From positions 1-10,326 of the forward strand of contig JBNJDY010000057.1 of assembly GCA_051745305.1 (NCBI GenBank): 10,326 bases of DNA, read 5' to 3'. The notes under the pieces were generated by a model. It ran no database searches, had not been told where the DNA came from, and was given only the letters and a program-made list of their open reading frames with translations. The position numbers and the translations under genes were made by a program. Positions 5,098 to 10,326 of the stretch are shown here, one piece after another (within the stretch, counting starts at the first letter, position 1; the number at the start of each line of letters is the position of its first letter). This DNA is from Saliniplasma sp051745305. GTDB taxonomy: Archaea; Thermoplasmatota; Thermoplasmata; Halarchaeoplasmatales; Halarchaeoplasmataceae.

Positions 5098-6204
5098 ATG
5101 TCTAAGGATTCTGCAGAACCTCATTATAAAGATATATGGTCATTGAAGACAGATGACATGGTTCAGGGGCTTTCATGGCATTGGTGGTGGTGGATATTTT
5201 TTGTAGATAATCCATCAACCCCATCTAAACCAAAACAGCTAATGATCTTGTGGTCTACGAAACAGGTTGAGCAGATAGAGGTCAATGGAAAGCTCTGGAA
5301 GCAGAAAAAACCACCATCTTACGAGAACGACAAACTGAAATTCAACGGTATGACAGCTGCTTGGTGGTTCGACGGAGAAAAGATGGTAGAACCTTTGATT
5401 TTAGAAGGGAGTGATTTCGAGGTCAAGAAGAATGGAGGAAGTGGAGAGTTAAATCCATTGTTGAACGGCAAAGATTATCGATTCTATGGCAACTCCAAAA
5501 AATATCATGTCAACATTATAGATGAGGATAACGATTTCAGATTTGAATTGACTCCTTGGAACCCTTATCTACAAAAACATCGTTTTAACGAGCAGAACTA
5601 TATCCGAAATTACAGTTATAATATATTGAAAATCTATGGGATGAAACTGAATGGTTTGATAGAGGGGCAAGAAATCACAGGTTCAGGATATTTTCAAAGG
5701 GTTTCTGTAAATTCACCTGCCATGCCGTGGTACTGGGGCTTGGTTCACTGTGAAGACGGTAGTTTCCTGCAGTATTTCAAACCCTTTGTAGGTCCTCAAA
5801 TATTCAGAAACAAACCCAAACATAATTCTCATCTAGAATTTGGAGATATCGGATTATCTAAACATTTGGTTTTTTATCATAAAGGGACCGATACTGAGTA
5901 CAGATTCGATAAAAAGGATATCGATATAATTTATCATACTAATAGTGATTTACCCATTGTTGAAGTGAAAGGCGAGGATGATCACAAAAAGCTAAATATT
6001 GTTCTCCAGGCATATTCCCGCGCATATTGGAAATTCAAACAACCAAGAAAGTATTTGATGAAATCAATCTTATTCTACAATGAATACCCATCGATCGTTA
6101 AAGATTTCGATTTTACGCTTAAAAAGGGAGGATTAAAAGTGAGGAAAAAAGATCTTGGTAAAATCCACAGTAATTTTGAACATTCTTGGGGAAAATTACT
6201 GTAA
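5098..6204 (+). CDS. Uncharacterised tryptophan-rich protein, possibly lipocalin/CrtC-like
   Basis: A 368-residue protein I cannot assign firmly. It has no signal peptide or clear membrane helix. It holds 15 Trp, with the run WHWWWW at 27-32 and further aromatic clusters AAWWF (87-91) and MPWYWG (209-214). The latter follows SGYFQRVSVNSP (196-207). Alternating strand-like segments with Gly turns throughout suggest an all-beta fold. The pattern loosely recalls the double-lipocalin fold of hydroxyneurosporene synthase (CrtC/AttH) proteins, which bind or modify hydrophobic molecules, but this is an impression only. The C terminus is basic (342-352). It stands alone, between the tRNA-Leu repeat region and the TPR gene, with its own TATA box. 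An 11-bp inverted repeat covers its last codons. Confidence 0.8.
   Translation: MSKDSAEPHYKDIWSLKTDDMVQGLSWHWWWWIFFVDNPSTPSKPKQLMILWSTKQVEQIEVNGKLWKQKKPPSYENDKLKFNGMTAAWWFDGEKMVEPLILEGSDFEVKKNGGSGELNPLLNGKDYRFYGNSKKYHVNIIDEDNDFRFELTPWNPYLQKHRFNEQNYIRNYSYNILKIYGMKLNGLIEGQEITGSGYFQRVSVNSPAMPWYWGLVHCEDGSFLQYFKPFVGPQIFRNKPKHNSHLEFGDIGLSKHLVFYHKGTDTEYRFDKKDIDIIYHTNSDLPIVEVKGEDDHKKLNIVLQAYSRAYWKFKQPRKYLMKSILFYNEYPSIVKDFDFTLKKGGLKVRKKDLGKIHSNFEHSWGKLL
6167..6202. terminator. 11-bp inverted repeat over the stop codon
   Basis: ACAGTAATTTT (6167-6177) and AAAATTACTGT (6192-6202) form a perfect stem with a 14-base loop, ending on the first base of the TAA stop. It may act in termination or 3'-end protection; no strong T-tract follows. 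Confidence 0.45.
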
Positions 6205-6287
6205 AATCATCTATAGAAATACTTGTATTTTAATACACAAATTTCTTACAACTGGATTAAGTCCATATCCTATTCTAGTCACCGAAG

Positions 6288-6297
6288 ATTTTATATC
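6288..6297 (+). promoter_or_regulatory. TATA box of the TPR/phosphoesterase operon
   Basis: ATTTTATATC predicts a transcript start near 6318, leaving a leader of about 30 bases. A purine-rich AGGGGAT at 6338-6344 is a possible ribosome binding site for the TTG start at 6351. Confidence 0.55.
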
Positions 6298-6350
6298 TCA
6301 TATCATCAATTACCTACGAGATAGTACTCAACGAAACAGGGGATGTCAGA

Positions 6351-7793
6351 TTGCCTTTTGGAAGGAGTAAAGAGGAGAAAATAGCTGAAAATGTGAAAGC
6401 GTGCATATCAGAAGGAAAGAAGGAACAGGCGAAAGGACGTAAAATACCAGCCAAGATGAAATATAGGTCTGCACTGAGAATTTTGTCTAAAAATGAACGG
6501 ATCCTGATGAATGATAGAAAAAAATTTTCAACGTTTTACAGACAAATAGGTAAAGGCCTGTATGAGATAGGTAGATATGATACATCGATAGAATCCTTCG
6601 AACGCGCTCTTAACCTTGACGAAAACAATTTTGAAGCCTGGATCCAGAAGGGTGAAACTTATGTTGGTATGACCGATATGGAAGAGTACGCTCTAAATTG
6701 TTTTGAAGAAGCACTAAAGGTTGAGCCCGATAACGAAAAGGCACTGTTAAATAAGGCTAATCTGCTTATGTTTTTAGATAGGGTCGATGAATCTATAGAC
6801 ACTTTTAGAAAGTTAATTGAGCTAAACAAATCTAATATTTATCATATCCATAAATTGGTGAAGAAAAGACCGGATAATCCCGAACTGTGGAAATTGGAAG
6901 CTGAGTATTTTGAAGATTGTGGTAAAAAGGAAAAAGCCGCTAAGGCATATGAAAAGGTATTAAATTTAAATCCAGATGATGAGAGATCATTAGAAAAATT
7001 AAAAAAACTGCGACCCGGTGATCCAAATATTTTGCTTTCTAGAGCGGAAAAATTGGAAGAACAGGGAAAAAAACAGGAGGCTCATGAGGCTTATATTAAA
7101 GCACTTGAAAATGATCCGGGTAATGAAAAACTCATCGACAAAATTTTAGAGAAGGACCCCGAAAATACAGAAGCTCTAAGGAAAAAAGCTGAGTTAATGG
7201 AGAAACAAGGTGAAAGAGTAAAAGCTCTCAGATATTATAAAGAAATCCATGACATCGAACCTGAAGATATAACATACTTCAACAAGGCCCTGGAATTGAA
7301 TCCAAACAATATCAATCTGTTATACAAAAAAGGTGACGCACTGTATAATTGTGAAAAATATCTAGGTGCTTTAGAAACATACGAAAAGATAGTGGAAGAA
7401 AACGAAGACGATATAGATTTGTGGCACAACAAAGGTGCGTGTTTATATCAACTAGGTAGGTATGAAGAAGCGGCGAAGGCATTCAAAGAAGTTTTAGAAA
7501 GAGATAGTACTGATGTTATTGCAAGGTTAAGTAAGGGTGCGGCACTTTATGAATTGGGTGAATATGAAGAAGCCATGAATGATTTCAATGAAGTGGTAAA
7601 AGCTGAACAAGAAACACCTAGTGCATGGTACTATAAAGCTAAAATAGCAGCGAAACAGGGTAATCTTAAATTACTCAAACCTATCCTAACTAGAGCTATA
7701 TCTATGAAGGAAGAATACAGAGTCCAGGCTAAAGAAGACGAAGCCTTCGACGAGGTTAGAGATTCTGACGTATTCAAAGAAATCGTTTCTTGA
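6351..7793 (+). CDS. TPR-repeat protein with a 48-residue supra-repeat
   Basis: A 480-residue soluble protein made almost wholly of tetratricopeptide repeats, hence a protein-binding scaffold; partner unknown. Canonical 34-residue repeats occur at about 59-92, 320-353, 354-387 and 388-421, with a 35-residue one at 93-127. Between them, 128-319 is four successive units of exactly 48 residues, each a TPR plus a 14-residue extra piece resembling half a helical hairpin (for example ITYFNKALELNPN). The basic N terminus (1-35) precedes the repeats. The start codon is TTG; no ATG in frame exists until residue 36, and a TATA box and possible ribosome binding site suit the TTG. The stop touches the start of the phosphoesterase gene, so the two are coupled. 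Confidence 0.85.
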   Translation: MPFGRSKEEKIAENVKACISEGKKEQAKGRKIPAKMKYRSALRILSKNERILMNDRKKFSTFYRQIGKGLYEIGRYDTSIESFERALNLDENNFEAWIQKGETYVGMTDMEEYALNCFEEALKVEPDNEKALLNKANLLMFLDRVDESIDTFRKLIELNKSNIYHIHKLVKKRPDNPELWKLEAEYFEDCGKKEKAAKAYEKVLNLNPDDERSLEKLKKLRPGDPNILLSRAEKLEEQGKKQEAHEAYIKALENDPGNEKLIDKILEKDPENTEALRKKAELMEKQGERVKALRYYKEIHDIEPEDITYFNKALELNPNNINLLYKKGDALYNCEKYLGALETYEKIVEENEDDIDLWHNKGACLYQLGRYEEAAKAFKEVLERDSTDVIARLSKGAALYELGEYEEAMNDFNEVVKAEQETPSAWYYKAKIAAKQGNLKLLKPILTRAISMKEEYRVQAKEDEAFDEVRDSDVFKEIVS

Positions 7794-7795
7794 TC

Positions 7796-8530
7796 ATGGA
7801 GAGAATAGAATTAGCGGATGGAGTCTATATCACATCGGATTATTGTGTCTGGTATGAACCGAAGAATGTTATTATTTTAGCGGACTTGCACCTAGGATTA
7901 GAGGCTAGTATGAAGGATGAGGGTTTTTCTCTCCCACGCTTTCAGAAAGATGAGATATTGGATAGATTATCTACGATATTTGATAAATATGATCCACAAA
8001 CTGTAATAGTTAACGGTGATTTTAAGCACGAATTCGGGAGAAATCGGAAAGAAGAGTTGATTGAGGTCGTCGAAGTCATCGATTTTATAAGAGACCATTC
8101 CGAATTGATAATCATCAGGGGCAATCACGATAACTTTTTAAAAACTATAACCGAGAAACGGGGTATTGTTTTTTATGAAGACTTTATGGTTTTGGACGAT
8201 ATAACCATCAGCCATGGTCATAAGAGTATTACTGAACATCAATTTTTGATAATAGGTCATGAACACCCATCGATAAAAATCCGGGACGATATGGGTGCGT
8301 TCATCAAGATCTCTTGTTTTTTATATCACCGATCTAAAAACATATTGATTTTACCCGCATTCAGTCCCCTATCTGAGGGAAGGGATATGATCAGTGCTAG
8401 GAGCTTCATATCAGACATTTTAAAAGGTCTGAACATAGAGGAATTTTATACATATGCTGTAACGGACTCCGGTTTGATGGATTTTCAAACCGTTAAAAAC
8501 ATACGTAAAGCCTATCCCGACATGTTATAA
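7796..8530 (+). CDS. Archaeal ICC-like metallophosphoesterase (COG1407)
   Basis: A 244-residue calcineurin-like phosphoesterase with the full two-metal motif set: DLHLG (D30, H32), NGDFKH (D75), RGNHDN (N110, H111, D112), SHGH (H140, H142) and GHEH (H155, H157). The N-terminal topology and spacing are those of the small archaeal SbcD-related family (TIGR00024/COG1407), whose substrate is unsettled; cyclic nucleotides and nucleic acids have been proposed. I start at ATG 7796, two bases after the TPR stop; TTG at 7790 would overlap that stop and add two residues. Translation is probably coupled to the TPR gene, making the TPR protein a possible partner. A 221-bp gap separates it from dnaG. Catalytic residues are intact, so activity is expected. 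Confidence 0.9.
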   Translation: MERIELADGVYITSDYCVWYEPKNVIILADLHLGLEASMKDEGFSLPRFQKDEILDRLSTIFDKYDPQTVIVNGDFKHEFGRNRKEELIEVVEVIDFIRDHSELIIIRGNHDNFLKTITEKRGIVFYEDFMVLDDITISHGHKSITEHQFLIIGHEHPSIKIRDDMGAFIKISCFLYHRSKNILILPAFSPLSEGRDMISARSFISDILKGLNIEEFYTYAVTDSGLMDFQTVKNIRKAYPDML

Positions 8531-8751
8531 TGATTGAACACAAGATATATATACATCTATTAACCCTTTTTCCCTGAGAACAGTTAGTAGTGAAATTACG
8601 AATCAAATATCATTAATTTACATATCACGTCATTCCTTATCCCTTTAATAAATCGCGTTCAAATTCGTACTCAAAGTAGTCAATATAGGCTTATGATTTG
8701 GAGGGTTTACTAGCTGTTTTCAAAAAAATATCATAAAATTAGGTGTTCAAA
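8531..8751. other. Intergenic region upstream of dnaG
   Basis: This AT-rich stretch has no credible gene. It holds a strong TATA-like run (GATATATATA, 8552-8561) followed by a T-rich segment, and AT-rich boxes nearer dnaG (TTTAATAAAT near 8644; AAAAAATATC near 8722). I cannot tell which one drives dnaG. Confidence 0.4.
8741..8745 (+). promoter_or_regulatory. Ribosome binding site of dnaG
   Basis: AGGTG lies six bases before ATG 8752. It argues for that start over the in-frame GTG at 8743, which is part of the site itself. Confidence 0.7.
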
Positions 8752-9975
8752 ATGGATATTGATCCAAGTACAACAAAATACGTTATCAGGACTAAATTAA
8801 AGGCTAACGGTGTCGTTGAGAAACCTGACGTAGTCGGTGCAATTTTCGGACAAACTGAAGGTTTACTCGGAGATGAACTAGATCTAAGAGATCTGCAGAA
8901 AAGCGGACGTATGGGACGTATCGAGGTACAGGTGAGTTCTTCAAAAGGTAAATCATCGGGAACAGTGTTGATCCCATCCAGCTTAGATTTAGTTGAAACT
9001 TCGATAATGGCAGCTGCACTCGAAACTATAGATAGAGTAGGACCATGCAAAGCGGAGATAAAAGTCGAAGAGATCGAAGATGTACGAGAGGCCAAAAGAA
9101 ACAAAATCGTCGAGAGAGCGAAACAACTTCTATCAGAGGTCATGGAAACTGGAAAAGTTACTTCTGGGAATCTTACCGAATCTGTTAGACAGGAAGTCCA
9201 GATGGAAGAGATCAGTGGCTACGGGGATTCGAAATCACCAGCAGGACCGAACGTTAAAGATTCAGATGCCATCATAATAGTTGAAGGAAGGTCAGATGTT
9301 TTGAACTTGCTCAAATACGGAATAAAAAATGCGGTAGCAGTAGAAGGTACTGATATACCTGATACGATCAAAGAATTGTCAAAAGAAAGAGTAACCACTG
9401 CCTTTGTCGATGGAGATAGGGGTGGTTCTCTTATACTGAGAGAACTTTTAGAAACAGCCGATGTCGATTACGTGTCTACAGCTCCAGAAAACAATGAAGT
9501 GGAAGAGTTAACACAGAAACAAATAATGAAGGCTTTACGAGCTAAGATACCAAAAGATCAGTACGTCGAAATGTACGAGATAGAAATCCCAGAGACAGAA
9601 GAAGCAGTGAGTAAAACGAAAAAAAAACGCCCTAAGAAAGAGAAAAAGCAGAAGAAACGGGAGACAAAAAAATCAACATCACGGTTTGATAAATACAACG
9701 AGATAATCAACGATATAAAAAATGAGAAGAAAGCGGTCATATTAGATAATGATGACAATATTATCGAGGAAGTTCCTATAAGAGAACTTGCTGATCAACT
9801 CGGTTCACATAAAGGCAAAGCTAAGAAGGTTATATTCAATGGAATAGTTACACAGAGGTTGGTGGACATCGCAAAAGAGATAGATGCTGAACTCCTATTG
9901 GCAAGAAAAGTAGGAAATGTTCCAAAATTACCTACATCTCTTGAAGTAATCTCTTGGGACGAATTAAACTCTTAA
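8752..9975 (+). CDS. dnaG: Archaeal DnaG (TOPRIM-domain primase/exosome subunit)
   Basis: A 407-residue archaeal DnaG. The N-terminal domain (1-160) opens with the family signature TTKYVIRTKLKANG and KPDVVGAIFGQTEGLLGDELDLR. A TOPRIM domain follows at about 171-265, with the conserved Glu in VEGRSD (E178) and the DxD pair in FVDGDRGG (D220, D222). A lysine-rich linker (285-310) leads to a conserved C-terminal domain (312-407) ending in PTSLEVISWDEL. In archaea DnaG can make RNA primers in vitro and is also a core partner of the RNA exosome, binding poly(A) RNA. The start at 8752 matches homologues, which begin MD near this point, and has an AGGTG site six bases upstream. It stands alone, with a T-rich terminator after it. 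Confidence 0.96.
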   Translation: MDIDPSTTKYVIRTKLKANGVVEKPDVVGAIFGQTEGLLGDELDLRDLQKSGRMGRIEVQVSSSKGKSSGTVLIPSSLDLVETSIMAAALETIDRVGPCKAEIKVEEIEDVREAKRNKIVERAKQLLSEVMETGKVTSGNLTESVRQEVQMEEISGYGDSKSPAGPNVKDSDAIIIVEGRSDVLNLLKYGIKNAVAVEGTDIPDTIKELSKERVTTAFVDGDRGGSLILRELLETADVDYVSTAPENNEVEELTQKQIMKALRAKIPKDQYVEMYEIEIPETEEAVSKTKKKRPKKEKKQKKRETKKSTSRFDKYNEIINDIKNEKKAVILDNDDNIIEEVPIRELADQLGSHKGKAKKVIFNGIVTQRLVDIAKEIDAELLLARKVGNVPKLPTSLEVISWDELNS

Positions 9976-9996
9976 TATTTTAGTCTTTAAACAAAA

Positions 9997-10016
9997 CCTT
10001 TTATTTTTCTTTTTTA
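9997..10016 (+). terminator. T-rich terminator after dnaG
   Basis: Between 9997 and 10016 nearly every base is T (runs of 4, 5 and 6), typical of archaeal intrinsic termination. It is followed at once by the 12-bp palindrome CCTTTTAAAAGG (10017-10028). Confidence 0.6.
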
Positions 10017-10035
10017 CCTTTTAAAAGGATAATTT

Positions 10036-10044
10036 TTTTATATC
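10036..10044 (+). promoter_or_regulatory. TATA box of ppdK
   Basis: TTTTATATC is centred near 10040, predicting a start about 10063-10068. This makes the ppdK message leaderless or nearly so and does not separate the two possible ATG codons (10063 and 10072). Confidence 0.55.
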
Positions 10045-10071
10045 AGTTACATCGCTGGAAAGATGGTAATT

Positions 10072-10326
10072 ATGACGAAATACGTGTATTCTTTTGAAGA
10101 AGGCAGTGCAGACATGAAAGACCTGTTGGGAGGAAAGGGTTCAAACCTAGCTGAGATGACCTCGATTGGATTGAACGTACCTCCCGGTTTTACGGTTACG
10201 ACTGAAGCATGCTTGACATATTTAGATAAATCAGAACTTCCAGAAGAAATAGAAGTCCAGATGAGAGAGAAGATGAAAGAATTAGAAGAACAGATGGATC
10301 AGGAGTTCGGAGGTTCTGAAGATCCA
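10072..10326 (+). CDS. ppdK: Pyruvate phosphate dikinase, N-terminal part (cut by window end)
   Basis: The first 85 residues of PPDK, which interconverts pyruvate + ATP + Pi and PEP + AMP + PPi in central carbon metabolism. The visible part is the start of the ATP-grasp nucleotide-binding domain: KYVYSFEEGSAD, then MKDLLGGKGSNLAEMTSIGL with the glycine-rich loop, then VPPGFTVTTEAC. The MKDLLGGKG opening, and the spacing before it, separate it from PEP synthase, which lacks this form. The start at 10072 gives the usual family N terminus; ATG at 10063 in the same frame adds three residues and fits the TATA box equally well. The frame is open to the window edge, with about 800 further residues expected. 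Confidence 0.93.
   Translation, partial: MTKYVYSFEEGSADMKDLLGGKGSNLAEMTSIGLNVPPGFTVTTEACLTYLDKSELPEEIEVQMREKMKELEEQMDQEFGGSEDP

Noticed and set aside
6155..6370. 71-codon plus-strand frame across the end of the Trp-rich gene and the next promoter
   Set aside because: It overlaps the 3' end of a longer gene, its composition is not protein-like, and it covers the TATA box and start of the TPR gene.
8739..9143. 134-codon minus-strand frame opposite dnaG
   Set aside because: Ser-rich low-complexity antisense of a strongly conserved gene; no promoter or ribosome binding site seen.
10017..10028. Palindrome CCTTTTAAAAGG as an operator for ppdK
   Set aside because: It is a low-complexity AT-rich palindrome at the edge of a T-tract terminator; no second copy in the window supports regulatory use.

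Overview
The window reads as AT-rich archaeal chromosome. Evidence: an archaeal-type DnaG, TATA boxes about 25 bp upstream of start codons (several genes look leaderless), GGTG-type ribosome binding sites, T-tract terminators and a tRNA gene without an encoded CCA. A redox regulator of the MsvR type (known mainly from methanogens), a secreted clostripain-type peptidase, a COG1407 phosphoesterase and a PPDK fit a euryarchaeon or Thermoplasmatota-like lineage. I cannot place it further from the sequence.

Layout. (1) 1-162: the 5' end of a gene leaving the window on the minus strand, and a 111-bp divergent promoter region with two adjacent copies of an MsvR-type operator (TTCGTA-N4-GACGAA). (2) 163-1880: the HTH-V4R regulator, overlapping tail to tail by 7 bp with a D-2-hydroxyacid dehydrogenase on the minus strand. 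(3) 1938-4433: a two-gene plus-strand operon of a saccharopine dehydrogenase-family enzyme and a secreted C11 peptidase, suggesting protein and amino-acid breakdown. (4) 4447-4659: a small charged minus-strand protein of unknown function. (5) 4714-5097: tRNA-Leu(CAA) with an unusual leader, followed by an exact 34-bp direct repeat whose first copy begins on the last base of the tRNA, plus a strong hairpin. (6) 5098-6204: an uncharacterised, extremely tryptophan-rich protein. (7) 6351-8530: a TPR protein with a 48-residue supra-repeat, coupled to a metallophosphoesterase. (8) 8752-9972: DnaG. (9) From 10072: the N terminus of pyruvate phosphate dikinase, cut by the window edge.

The most informative element is the divergent regulator promoter. 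Each operator copy abuts the TATA box of one of the two divergent promoters, so one redox-sensing protein could control itself and the neighbouring gene. The most unexplained parts are the tRNA-Leu leader, which is a gapped antisense copy of part of its own tRNA, and the duplicated segment just after that tRNA.
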